From: Pseudomonas sputi
GTDB lineage: Bacteria; Pseudomonadota; Gammaproteobacteria; Pseudomonadales; Pseudomonadaceae
DNA length: 64,000 nucleotides
Reading direction: 5' to 3'
NCBI RefSeq assembly: GCF_021603585.1
Contig: NZ_BQHI01000001.1
Coordinates: 372,001 to 436,000 of the forward strand
The position numbers and the translations under genes are program-made. Below the pieces are notes generated by a model. The model worked only from the letters and a program-made list of their open reading frames with translations. It did no database searches and was not told the DNA's origin. This document shows, one piece after another, positions 26,268 to 34,959 of this stretch (position 1 is the first letter of the stretch; every line of letters starts with the position of its first letter).

Positions 26268-27293
26268 TCAGGTGATCTCCAACTGACGCAAGCGGGTTTC
26301 GATCCGTTGCACGGCCAGGCTGCTCTGCCGTTGCAGGCCACCGTTCCAGCTGAGCAGGGCCGGGGTTTGTCGGTCGAGTTGCAGGGGCCCGGCACCGCGC
26401 ACCAGCAGCACCAGTTTCACGTCCAGATCCGGACCGAAATACAACGCTGCGAGGCTCGCCAGTGCCGGATGCGCTTCGCCGTCCGGCAGAAAACGTCCGG
26501 CCTGCGCCGAAGACAAGGGCCCGAGCGTCAGGCGAATACCGGCGTGTTCGTCCCAGACGCGAGTACCGGCGACGGCCGTGCGTCCGAGTTGCAAATTGCG
26601 TCCGCCAGCCTTCATGACGCTGCGGCTGGCCCGAGGGATCTCGCGCCAGGCCCCTGCATAGGCACTGAGTTCCACCGGCACGCAAAATTGCTCGCGGACA
26701 ATCGCCGCGAACCCTGCCAACGAGCGGCGGCGATCGGCGTACAACGCCGTGCAGGCCAGAACGGCGCAGTCGGGAATCGCCTGGCGCTCTTGCAGGGACC
26801 TGGGCAACAACCCGGTCAGCGCCCGCAATTGCGCCTGCACCGGTGAGGCCCCCGGGGTGGTAAATCCGAGGGCGATCCGGTGTTTGCGCAGCACCTTGTA
26901 CAGCAGGCTGAGCAACCGATGCTGGAACAGATCGAGGAACTCGGCGGGCGCGTGATCCTTGGCCCGCGCCCGTTGTTGCAGCCATTCCTGATAGGCGTAA
27001 GGCAACGGACCGTCGGGGCCGCCGAGACCGAACATCGGCGTGTTCAGGGTCAGCGGTTCACCGGGTTTTTCCTCCAGGCGCTCGATCTGACTGGCGGCGA
27101 ACACCGGCGTCAGCGGCCCGCGCAACTTCAGCGCTTCGGCCTGTGGCGATGAACCTGTACCAAGACTGTCCGCCTGCGGCTGTTCGCGCTCCAGCAACAG
27201 CAACGCCTGCAACCATTCGAACGCCTGCGGATCGCGGCGCAGGCGCTGGCTCAGGGTCAGAGCGACAGGGGCATGCCGGCTTGGGGTTGCCAT
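26268..27293 (-). CDS. tssG: T6SS baseplate protein TssG
   Basis: 341 aa baseplate wedge component. Family landmarks include FEWLQALLLLER near the N-terminus, NTPMFGLGGPDGPLPYAYQE, then LDLFQHRLLSLLYKVLRKHR. GGAGGT precedes the ATG. The gene overlaps the end of tssF by 37 bases, as is common for this pair, so the two are co-translated. Confidence 0.94.
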   Translation of the reverse strand: MATPSRHAPVALTLSQRLRRDPQAFEWLQALLLLEREQPQADSLGTGSSPQAEALKLRGPLTPVFAASQIERLEEKPGEPLTLNTPMFGLGGPDGPLPYAYQEWLQQRARAKDHAPAEFLDLFQHRLLSLLYKVLRKHRIALGFTTPGASPVQAQLRALTGLLPRSLQERQAIPDCAVLACTALYADRRRSLAGFAAIVREQFCVPVELSAYAGAWREIPRASRSVMKAGGRNLQLGRTAVAGTRVWDEHAGIRLTLGPLSSAQAGRFLPDGEAHPALASLAALYFGPDLDVKLVLLVRGAGPLQLDRQTPALLSWNGGLQRQSSLAVQRIETRLRQLEIT

Positions 27294-29050
27294 GCCTTGA
27301 CCTCCTTGTCTGCCTGCATGAGTACCGTGCGCACAAAGCGATTGGCCGTGGCGTACACCGAAAAGAATTGCGCGAGCACCGCCGAAAACAGCACGGCGCT
27401 GCTGCCGACGAAATGCTGTGGATCGAGCTGCAGTTGCACTTCAAGCCCATTGCGCCAACCGCGCCAGGCGTCGGCGCCGACATGGCCGATCACCCGTTCG
27501 CAACCGAGGCTCGACAATCCTTCGATCTGGCGCAGGGCGCTGGCCTCATCGCGCAGGTTATGCAGGGTCAGGATTTCCTTCAGTGCATCCAGCGCCTGCG
27601 GTCCTTCGACCAGCGACAGATGATTGAGGGTCAATTGCGACACCAGCCGCCAGCGCGAATCACCGTCCAGACGCGGCAGGCTCTGTGGGCTCGGTGGATT
27701 GCGCAGGCGGACCCACGCCACCGGGCCTGGTCGTTCGAAACCCAGTGGTGTGCCGGCAGGCAGGCTCTGGGCCAGATGCCGATTGGTGCACAGCAGTTCG
27801 GCGGTCAGGCTGTAATCGGGCAGGTCGGTCTGCGGTTCGAGACGGGTGTCGACGACGCTGACCAGAAGGTCGCTGCCGAGCCGGTTCGGCGTCTGCCCGT
27901 TGACCCGTCGCGCATGCCAGTAACGTTGCCGGTCACCGCTGCTGTGCTGGCTGCCGTAATACGCCGGCAGTCTTTGTACGCCGCTGGCGGAGCTGGCGCG
28001 CAGGCTGCGGATGCTGTGGATCTCGACGCTGTTTTCCCGGTGGCTGTCGGCGACCAGTCGATACTCGCTGCGGGTTCCGTCCGGGCGCAGCGGCTCCGAG
28101 GTCCGCGGGAACAGGTTGATCACCGGCGCGCAGCCCAGTGCGATATCGCTGGCCTGCAAGTGCAGGCGACCCGCCGGGGCCCGGTCGAAAACGACGTACA
28201 GATACAGCGTCTGGCTGTCGCTCGAAACGCCGGACAGGGGCAGATCAAAGAAGTGGAATTTGTCCGGGAATGCGAAGTACTCGGCCAGCAGGCGCATGCC
28301 CGGATGCACGCCGTCTTCGTCCGGCAGCAGTACCTCGTCGTCGGCGAAACCGACGATCTTCGGCAGGCCTTTCACGCTGACGGGAATGCTCCCCGGTGAG
28401 CCGGCCAGTACCTGCACCGCGTGAGCGCCGAGCAGGTCATAGAGGCTGGCGTTGATCACCGGTGATGCGGCCAGGTGGATACGCAGCTGTTCGATACCCA
28501 GTTCGGACCATTGGCTGTCGCCGAGGCAACTCAGGCTCAGGCGCAGCGCCGAACGGGACTGCGCCACACCTGTCAGCGCCTGGGCTTCATCGCTACCGAG
28601 GAACAAGGCTTCGCTGACTTCGATCGGCCACAAGCGCACGGCGGCACTGGTGCGAAAGTGAATGCTTTCGCCCTTGCCGGTGGTGACGAACAACGGCGTG
28701 TCCCGGGGCAGGGAATAGCCGCCGTCGAGGTTACCTTTGCTCGGATCCGGCTCGAACTGGACGATGGCGCAGGACGGCAAGGGGCGCATGGCCAGAGGAT
28801 AAAGCTGTTCGAGCAGCGCATCACTGAACTCGGCGTAGTCATCATCCAGTCGTCGTTGCAGACGTGCGGCGAGCAGGGCGAAACCTTCCAGCAAGCGTTC
28901 GACATGCGGGTCGGGGCATTCGCCGGGGGACAGCTCCAGGCGCCGCGCGACTTTCGGATAGCGCTCGGCAAACTGGCTGCCGGCGTGACGCAGCCAGGTC
29001 AGTTCGCGCTGGTAGTAGTCGAGCAGTTGCGGGTCAATCGAGTCGCTCAT
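27257..29050 (-). CDS. tssF: T6SS baseplate protein TssF
   Basis: 597 aa. The N-terminus LDYYQRELTWLRHAGSQFAE and the segment DPHVERLLEGFALLAARLQR are diagnostic of TssF/VasA. It forms the 2:1 TssF-TssG wedge in the cytoplasmic baseplate. I start at MSDSIDPQLL; the 17-base overlap with the end of tssE couples them. C-terminal part contains the usual GTEVR-type cores as VSVVDTRLEPQ. Confidence 0.95.
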   Translation of the reverse strand: MSDSIDPQLLDYYQRELTWLRHAGSQFAERYPKVARRLELSPGECPDPHVERLLEGFALLAARLQRRLDDDYAEFSDALLEQLYPLAMRPLPSCAIVQFEPDPSKGNLDGGYSLPRDTPLFVTTGKGESIHFRTSAAVRLWPIEVSEALFLGSDEAQALTGVAQSRSALRLSLSCLGDSQWSELGIEQLRIHLAASPVINASLYDLLGAHAVQVLAGSPGSIPVSVKGLPKIVGFADDEVLLPDEDGVHPGMRLLAEYFAFPDKFHFFDLPLSGVSSDSQTLYLYVVFDRAPAGRLHLQASDIALGCAPVINLFPRTSEPLRPDGTRSEYRLVADSHRENSVEIHSIRSLRASSASGVQRLPAYYGSQHSSGDRQRYWHARRVNGQTPNRLGSDLLVSVVDTRLEPQTDLPDYSLTAELLCTNRHLAQSLPAGTPLGFERPGPVAWVRLRNPPSPQSLPRLDGDSRWRLVSQLTLNHLSLVEGPQALDALKEILTLHNLRDEASALRQIEGLSSLGCERVIGHVGADAWRGWRNGLEVQLQLDPQHFVGSSAVLFSAVLAQFFSVYATANRFVRTVLMQADKEVKAWQPQAGMPLSL

Positions 29051-29477
29051 GGCGCACCTCCAGCCCTTCGTTGCCGGGCTCGATGACAAAGGCCACCGGC
29101 CAGTGCTGCGAACCGCTGTGCAATTCGCCGAGCAGGCGAATGCTCAGGCGCTGCGGGTGCTCGGGCAGGGGATTGACCTGAACCTCGCCCAGCAGCAGGC
29201 GCGGTTCGAAATGGGTGATGGCTTCGCGAATGTCCCGCGCCAGCCGACGCCGGTCATCGCTGCGCTGTTGTTGCAGGGCGCTCCAGTCGGCGATGCCGTA
29301 GTCGATGACGCTGGGCGGGGAGGTCAGGGCGCGCGGGCCACGGCGGGTGTTGAACAGGCGCGCCAGTTCGGTGTGCACCGAATCGAGCAGGTCCTGGCGA
29401 TCGAACACCTGCACGCCGTCCGCCTCGCTGCACGCGAGGCGTTCGAACAGCGGCGGGAGCATCCCCGTGCCTGCCAT
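29034..29477 (-). CDS. tssE: T6SS baseplate protein TssE (gp25-like)
   Basis: 147 aa lysozyme-related gp25-fold protein that initiates sheath assembly. The segment DSVHTELARLFNTRRGPR and the late IREAITHFEPRLLLGEV are the conserved gp25 elements, including the EPR core near residue 90. Located between hcp and tssF in the canonical minus-strand order. Confidence 0.93.
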   Translation of the reverse strand: MAGTGMLPPLFERLACSEADGVQVFDRQDLLDSVHTELARLFNTRRGPRALTSPPSVIDYGIADWSALQQQRSDDRRRLARDIREAITHFEPRLLLGEVQVNPLPEHPQRLSIRLLGELHSGSQHWPVAFVIEPGNEGLEVRHERLD

Positions 29478-29492
29478 GGCCGTTGCGTCCGG

Positions 29493-29990
29493 TTACTTGC
29501 TGGCCTTGTTCGCGGCCAGGTCCCAGACCGTGCCGGCGGTGCCTTCCTTGGTGCCGTCGTCTTTCTGCGCGGTGAGTTCCCATTTGATCTTGGTGAAGTT
29601 CAGGGACAGCGTCTCTACCGGCTTGCCACCGGTGCCGCCACTGACGCTGACGTTGGAGATCACCACGTTGGTCAGGGTGTAAATGATGAACGGCATGATC
29701 TGCCCGCTGCCTTCGGCGGCGTTGCGACCGATGGTGATCTTGGCTTCCGGGATCGGCTTGCCGGCGCAGCAATACTCGTTGAGCGAGGGGGTCGAACTGT
29801 CGATGAATTTGGTCAGGGTAAATTCACCGATGTGCGGCCGACCGGAGGTGCGCTCCGAGTTGCTGACGTCGTTGGTCACCTGCATCGCCACGTTGTGGCT
29901 GAAAGACATGACTTCGATCTTGTCCTTGTAGCCCTCGAGCAGGCTGTCGCCTTTGATGTCGCCGCCGAGGTCGAGAATGATTGCATCCAT
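29493..29990 (-). CDS. hcp: T6SS tube protein Hcp (TssD)
   Basis: 165 aa ring-forming tube protein (MDAIILDLGGDIKGDS, then FTLTKFIDSSTPSLNEYC and PFIIYTLTNVVISNVSVSG). Six copies form each ring of the needle, which can also carry small effectors in its lumen. No C-terminal toxin extension. A stem-loop precedes the gene in the 76-bp gap after tssC, and may allow different expression of hcp from the upstream genes. Confidence 0.95.
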   Translation of the reverse strand: MDAIILDLGGDIKGDSLLEGYKDKIEVMSFSHNVAMQVTNDVSNSERTSGRPHIGEFTLTKFIDSSTPSLNEYCCAGKPIPEAKITIGRNAAEGSGQIMPFIIYTLTNVVISNVSVSGGTGGKPVETLSLNFTKIKWELTAQKDDGTKEGTAGTVWDLAANKASK

Positions 29991-30033
29991 CGCTTGAAAC
30001 TCCTGAAAGGTGTCGTGCCAGGCAAACAGGGAA

Positions 30034-30059
30034 ACGCCCGCAAGGAACCCTGCGGGCGT
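30034..30059 (-). promoter_or_regulatory. stem-loop between tssC and hcp
   Basis: Perfect 9-bp stem ACGCCCGCA / TGCGGGCGT with an 8-base loop, 44 bp upstream of the hcp start. No long T run on the minus strand, so it is more likely an mRNA processing or stabilising element, or a weak attenuator, than a full terminator. Confidence 0.6.
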
Positions 30060-30066
30060 GTACGGG

Positions 30067-31551
30067 TCAGGCGGCGACCGGTGGCGGCAGGGTCGCGACC
30101 AGGCGGATCGACGCAGTCAGCTCTTCGAGCTGGAAGTGCGGCCGCAGGAACACTGTCGCGCGATAGGCACCGGGCTTGCCGGCGACTTCGGTGACGTCCA
30201 CCCGGGCTTCACGCAACGGGTATTGCGCCTTGATCTCCTGTGGCGCGTTGTCGTTGATCAGCACGTAGTCGGCGATCCAGTTGTTGAGGTAGGTCTGCAC
30301 GTTGTCGCGGGTCATGAAACTGCCGACCTTGTCGCGCATGATCACCTTCAGGTAGTGGGCGAAGCGCGAGGCGGCGAGCACATAGGGCAGCATCGCCGAG
30401 ATCCGTGCGTTGGCGTTGGCCTCGTTGGTGTTGTAGACCTTGGATTTGTTGGTGGTCTGGCCACCGAAGAACACCGCGATGTCGCTGTTTTTCTTGTGGC
30501 ACAGGGCGATGAAGCCGAGGTCGTTGAGCTCCTTCTCGCGGCGGTCGGTGATCGCCACTTCGGTCGGACACTTCAGCGACAGATCTCCGGAGCTGGTGCG
30601 GAAGGTATGCGCCGGCAAACCTTCCACGGCGCCGCCACCTTCAGCACCACGGATTGCCGCGCACCAGCCGTATTTGGCAAAGGCTTCGGTGATGCGTTGC
30701 GACAGCGCCCACGCGGCATTGCCCCACAGGTATTTGCTGTGGTCGGTGCCGTTGGTGTCTTCGACATAGTTGATGCCTTCCACCGGCGAAGTGTCCGGGC
30801 CGTAAGGCAGGCGCAGCAGGAAGTGCGGCAGCACCAGCGAGACGTAGCGCGAATCTTCGCTTTCGCGGAACGAGCGCCACTTGATCAACTCCTGGCTTTC
30901 GAACACCTTCGACAGGTCACGCGGCACGGCCAGCTCGGTGAAGCTGTTCATGTCGAACAGACGCGGACTGGCGGCGGCAATAAACGGCGCGTGGGCAGCG
31001 GCGGCGACGTTCGACAGTTTCTCCAGCAGGCCGATGTCCTGCGGGTGGCGGCCGAAGGTGTAATCACCGACCAAAAGGCTGTACGGATGGCCACCGAAGG
31101 TGCCGTATTCTTCTTCGTAGATCTTTTTGAACAGCGCGCTCTGGTCGAACTCGACGGCTTTTTCCAGATCGTTCTGCAGCTCCTTCTGGGTCACGTTGAG
31201 CAGACGCAGTTTCAGCCGGGTGCTGGTTTCGGTGTTTTGCACCAGCATGTGCAGGCCACGCCAGGACGCTTCGAGTTTTTGCAGGTCCGGGTGATGCAGC
31301 ACTTCGTTGAGCTGAGCGCTGATCAGCTCGTCGATCTGGCTGATGCGGTCGTTGATCATCGCCACGGTGTCCTTGTCGATGGCCATGCCTTCGTCGAGCA
31401 CCTGGGTGGCGAATTCCGCGAGCATGTCGCGGGCGTAGTCCTGCTGACTGTCGTCATGGGCCATGCGGCCCTCGGCGATGATTCGATCGAGCAGGGATAA
31501 AGTCTCGGCAGCAGCATTTTCGCTGGCTTGATTCTGGGCGGCGGCGGGCAT
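30067..31551 (-). CDS. tssC: T6SS sheath large subunit TssC
   Basis: 494 aa. TssC/VipB landmarks: LHHPDLQKLEASWRGLHMLV, SLLVGDYTFGRHPQDI, LRLPYG, and the C-terminal REARVDVTEVAGKPGAYRA. With TssB it forms the contractile sheath that drives the Hcp tube. It follows tssB by 29 bp. Start at MPAAAQNQ with a GAGGAAG site upstream. Confidence 0.96.
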   Translation of the reverse strand: MPAAAQNQASENAAAETLSLLDRIIAEGRMAHDDSQQDYARDMLAEFATQVLDEGMAIDKDTVAMINDRISQIDELISAQLNEVLHHPDLQKLEASWRGLHMLVQNTETSTRLKLRLLNVTQKELQNDLEKAVEFDQSALFKKIYEEEYGTFGGHPYSLLVGDYTFGRHPQDIGLLEKLSNVAAAAHAPFIAAASPRLFDMNSFTELAVPRDLSKVFESQELIKWRSFRESEDSRYVSLVLPHFLLRLPYGPDTSPVEGINYVEDTNGTDHSKYLWGNAAWALSQRITEAFAKYGWCAAIRGAEGGGAVEGLPAHTFRTSSGDLSLKCPTEVAITDRREKELNDLGFIALCHKKNSDIAVFFGGQTTNKSKVYNTNEANANARISAMLPYVLAASRFAHYLKVIMRDKVGSFMTRDNVQTYLNNWIADYVLINDNAPQEIKAQYPLREARVDVTEVAGKPGAYRATVFLRPHFQLEELTASIRLVATLPPPVAA

Positions 31552-31580
31552 GGCGAATTCTTCCTCGGTCAGGTGGACGA

Positions 31581-32123
31581 TCAGGCTTGCGGTTCGGCCG
31601 GAGCTTCGGCATCAGCGGCCGGGACAGCGGTGTCCGGGCGGGCCGACTTGATCTCTTGCAAGCCTTCGGTGTTGGCGATGACGTCGCGCAGCAGCTTGTC
31701 CAGATCGTCATTGCCGTCGAGTTTGGTCAGCAGGTCGCGCAGACGTTGGCGGGCTTCGAACAGGCGCCGCAGCGGTGTGACTTGCTCCACCACCTTGACC
31801 GGGTCGAAGTCGTCGATGTGCTTGAAGTTGAGTTCGATGTTGAGCTTGCTGTCGTCCCCGCTGAGGGTGTTGTTGACTTGCAGCGTGGCGCGGGGGGCGA
31901 TGGAGGCGAGGACGTCGTTGAAGTTGTCGCGGTCGATTTCGGTGAAGCGCCGTTCATTCAGTTTTGGCAACGGCTCGAGTGGTTTGCCCGAGAGATCGGC
32001 CAGGATGCCGACCACCAGCGGCAGTTCCTTTTTCTCGATGGCGTTGCCGATTTCGACGTCGTAGGTGATTTGCACGCGGGGCGGGCGAACCCGGTCGAGC
32101 TTGTGCTGGGTACTTTCTGCCAT
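31581..32123 (-). CDS. tssB: T6SS sheath small subunit TssB
   Basis: 180 aa. TssB/VipA signature: RPPRVQITYDVEIGNAIEKK, then LPLVVGILADLSG and IDRDNFNDVLASIAP. I start at MAESTQHK, with GGAG 9 bases upstream; the longer open frame lacks a ribosome site. It is the first gene of the minus arm, facing tssJ across a 228-bp divergent region. The C-terminal tail is Ala/Pro-rich. Confidence 0.95.
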   Translation of the reverse strand: MAESTQHKLDRVRPPRVQITYDVEIGNAIEKKELPLVVGILADLSGKPLEPLPKLNERRFTEIDRDNFNDVLASIAPRATLQVNNTLSGDDSKLNIELNFKHIDDFDPVKVVEQVTPLRRLFEARQRLRDLLTKLDGNDDLDKLLRDVIANTEGLQEIKSARPDTAVPAADAEAPAEPQA

Positions 32124-32351
32124 GTCGGCGGACTCCGATGCGATGGGCGGGCGCAATGCATCGGGGAGGCCCGTTCATCGCTTTCCCTTGCTGGACCACA
32201 GGTTAGAAAGGGTGGCAGATGACCTGTCGTTCCTTTGACAAACCTTCCTCATTCGGCTGTAGGAACCGAACTACCCAAGACGCTAGAACAGGTCTATAAA
32301 AATGCAAGCGAAAAGCTTTTTTGGACTGACTGGCGAAAAGGAAAATTCATT
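32124..32351. promoter_or_regulatory. divergent T6SS promoter region
   Basis: The only sizeable gap in the secretion locus, between tssB (minus) and tssJ (plus), so it must hold promoters for both arms. On the plus strand a TTGACA at 32235-32240 and a TATAAA at 32295-32300 are visible but are not paired with each other at a standard spacing. No clear sigma-54 (-24/-12) site was found. Confidence 0.4.
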
Positions 32352-32798
32352 TTGTCTGCACGACTTTTTCTAACGATCGGGTTTGCGCTGCTCGCCGGCT
32401 GTTCGTTTTTCGGGCCGAAAGTCGATCTCGACAGCCTGACCCTCGACGTCGCTCCCAAGGCCAATGACGACACTCCGATCGCCGTGGACTTCATCGCGGT
32501 CAACGATCCGGATCTGCTCAAGCAACTGTCGGGCATCACTGCCCGCCAGTGGTTTGCCGAGCGCGAGCAGTATCAACGCGACTATCGTCAACTGATGAGC
32601 GTGTGGGGGCTGGAGCTGGTACCGGGGCAATTCATCGACCGCCAGCCGTTCCCTCTGGGGGGCAAGCGGGCGGCTGGACTTTTGGTCTTCGCCAGCTATA
32701 AAACTCCCGGAGCGCACCGCCTGCGGCTGGACGATCAGAGCGACGCATGGCTCAAGTTCGACAGTCGCGAGATGAGCCTGGTCAGCAAGGAAAACTGA
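32352..32798 (+). CDS. tssJ: T6SS outer-membrane lipoprotein TssJ
   Basis: 148 aa from a TTG start preceded by AAGGA at 9 bases: a short n-region, hydrophobic stretch and lipobox ALLAGC with lipidated C17. Starting further upstream, at 32235, would put 39 polar residues in front of the signal peptide, so the TTG is preferred. TssJ anchors the TssL-TssM membrane complex to the outer membrane. First gene of the plus arm; tssK follows after 46 bp. Confidence 0.85.
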   Translation: MSARLFLTIGFALLAGCSFFGPKVDLDSLTLDVAPKANDDTPIAVDFIAVNDPDLLKQLSGITARQWFAEREQYQRDYRQLMSVWGLELVPGQFIDRQPFPLGGKRAAGLLVFASYKTPGAHRLRLDDQSDAWLKFDSREMSLVSKEN

Positions 32799-32844
32799 AA
32801 CACACCGTCCGCCGCCGGTTCGCGGTGCAGTCGAAGGGAGTCGT

Positions 32845-34176
32845 ATGAGTCTGCTACCTGACGCGGTCTGCTGGCATGAAGGCATGCAATTGCTGCCACA
32901 GCATTTTCAGTTGCAGGGCCTGCGGGCCGAGGCGCTGGGTGCGCATCTGGCCCAGGCGTGCAACCCGTGGTTTTTCGGTGTCAGCCACATGGAGTTCGAC
33001 CCGTCGGCGATGAGCGCCGGGGTGGTGCGCGTGCTGTCGTTGCAAGGGACGATGCCGGACGGCCTGCCGGTCAATCTGCAAGTCGGCGTCGATCCGACGC
33101 TGGAGCTGGACGTCGCTGCCGCGATCGACGCCACGAACGATGCGACGGTGACGGTCTATCTGGCGATCAGTCCGTTGTGGCGCGCCGGCCAGTTGCTCCC
33201 GCTCAAGGGACGTCTGCAATCGGTGGTCGGCGAGGCATTGCCGGATCTTACCAGCGGTGAATTCCCCGAATCGATTACGGTGTGGCGCCCCAATCCACGG
33301 CTGTGTACGCAACTGAACAAAGCCGATTCGATCTGCCTGCCGCTGCTGAAAATTCGCAAGGAGGGCGGCGGTTTCCTGCCGTTGCCGTACACGCCGCCGA
33401 CACCGGTCCTGCTGCCGGAGTCGCCATTGGGTCGGCGGGTGGCCGGGCTCTGCGCCCGGGCGCGGGAGAAGTGCCTGTTCCTCGGCGGGCGATTGCGCCA
33501 GGCGCAGCAGGCCGGCAATCAGGACGACGCGCTGGAGATTCGTCGGCAGATGACCGCGTTGTGGGCCCGGTTGCCTGAAGTGGAAGGGGCGTTGATCAGT
33601 CGTGTCGCTCATCCGCAAAGCATTTATGTGCAACTGCTGGGACTGGCTGGCGCATGGTCGGCGCTCGATCCGCTGGCGGGCGTGCCGGCGTTCGCGCCGC
33701 TGGATTTTCTCGAATTGCAGCGCGGTTATGAACCGCTGCTCGACTGGCTGGAAAACACCCTGGAACTGATCCGCGCCGGTTACCGCAGCATCGCGTTCGA
33801 GCGCAGCGAGCAGAGTTTTTCCATTCAGTTGCCGGACGAGCAACCGAGTCAGCGTCTGGTCATCGGCCTGCGCATGCCCAACGGTGCCAGCGAGCAGGCG
33901 GCCGGCGAATGGCTGCGGGGCGCGATCATCGCTTCGGCGCCGCACATTGCGTTGCTCAGCCGTCAGCGCATGAGCGGTCTGACGCATCAGGCCATGAGCC
34001 GCAGCGAGCAGGTGGCCTACAGCGTCGGCGACGACACCCGGCTGTTCGTGGTGACCGCCGAAGGCAGCTGGTTCGACGCGCAACTGCCGCTGATGATCGC
34101 CGCGCCGGCTACCAAGCTGACCAGCAGTCCGTGGCAAGTGGTGCTGTTTGTCGCCCAGAACAGTGAACGTGCCTGA
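32845..34176 (+). CDS. tssK: T6SS baseplate-membrane linker TssK
   Basis: 443 aa. The family N-terminus is clear: VCWHEGMQLLPQHFQLQ, then LSRQRMSGLTHQAM later and a C-terminal globular end with WQVVLFVAQNS. TssK trimers connect the baseplate to TssL and TssM. AAGGGAG precedes the ATG. It lies 18 bp before tssL. Confidence 0.95.
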   Translation: MSLLPDAVCWHEGMQLLPQHFQLQGLRAEALGAHLAQACNPWFFGVSHMEFDPSAMSAGVVRVLSLQGTMPDGLPVNLQVGVDPTLELDVAAAIDATNDATVTVYLAISPLWRAGQLLPLKGRLQSVVGEALPDLTSGEFPESITVWRPNPRLCTQLNKADSICLPLLKIRKEGGGFLPLPYTPPTPVLLPESPLGRRVAGLCARAREKCLFLGGRLRQAQQAGNQDDALEIRRQMTALWARLPEVEGALISRVAHPQSIYVQLLGLAGAWSALDPLAGVPAFAPLDFLELQRGYEPLLDWLENTLELIRAGYRSIAFERSEQSFSIQLPDEQPSQRLVIGLRMPNGASEQAAGEWLRGAIIASAPHIALLSRQRMSGLTHQAMSRSEQVAYSVGDDTRLFVVTAEGSWFDAQLPLMIAAPATKLTSSPWQVVLFVAQNSERA

Positions 34177-34194
34177 TCACACAAGGAACGTCGT

Positions 34195-34959
34195 ATGTCG
34201 CAAGGAAGTGCCGCCAGCCTCGGATTGCAGGACGCTCCGCTGAGCAGTGCGTTCCGTCAGGCGTGGCAGCAGTGGTCGCAGGACTGGAGCCAGTTGTCCA
34301 AGGACAGCGAGGACGAGGCGGCGCTGGTCGAAACCGTGGTCGAACTCTCGACCCAGGCTTCGCAACGGTTGTGGCGCACGGCGTTTGCCCGGGTGGGCGA
34401 TTCGGCGACCGAACAGGTCAAGGCGCTGGTGTATGCCTTCGTCGCGCTGGTCGATGAAACCTTGCTGTTCAGCCCGTGGCCGGGCCAGAGCGCCTGGCAG
34501 GAAAAGCCCCTGGAGTCGCGACTGTATTCCAGCCGTCAGGCCGGCGAGCAAGTGCCGGCGGCGATCCAGACCCTGCTCGATGAACAACAGCCCACCACCC
34601 GCGATCTGGCCAACGTCTATTTGCAGTGCCTGATCCTCGGTTTCCAGGGACGTTTGCGCGGTGAGCAGGGCCAGGTACAACGGGAAAAGTGGCGGCGGGC
34701 CCTGTTCACGTTTGCCTGGCAGGACGAGGCCGATTACGCCGGTGTCAGCCAGCGTCTGGTACAGCCTTCGCTGGCGACACCCTTGCAGTTGCCGCTGCGC
34801 ACGGCGTTGCCCGACGGCTTTCGCCTGGCGCTGGGCATTCTGGCGATGATGCTGCTGCTGACCGGGCTCGGGCAGTTTCTGTGGCGTGACATCCGTCAGG
34901 AACTGGAGCCGGTGCTGCAGGCACCCGACACCCTGACGGTGCCGGAGCAAGACTCATGA
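34195..34959 (+). CDS. tssL: T6SS membrane protein TssL (DotU)
   Basis: 254 aa cytoplasmic DotU domain followed by one C-terminal membrane helix (FRLALGILAMMLLLTGLGQF). The segment YAFVALVDETLLFSPWPGQ is diagnostic. No OmpA peptidoglycan-binding extension, so wall anchoring must come from another protein. Overlaps tssM by 4 bases (ATGA). Confidence 0.94.
   Translation: MSQGSAASLGLQDAPLSSAFRQAWQQWSQDWSQLSKDSEDEAALVETVVELSTQASQRLWRTAFARVGDSATEQVKALVYAFVALVDETLLFSPWPGQSAWQEKPLESRLYSSRQAGEQVPAAIQTLLDEQQPTTRDLANVYLQCLILGFQGRLRGEQGQVQREKWRRALFTFAWQDEADYAGVSQRLVQPSLATPLQLPLRTALPDGFRLALGILAMMLLLTGLGQFLWRDIRQELEPVLQAPDTLTVPEQDS

Noticed and set aside
32124-32351. Sigma-54 promoter for the T6SS
   Set aside because: TGGCAGATGACCTGTCG near 32213 resembles a -24/-12 element, but the TGC of the -12 half is missing.
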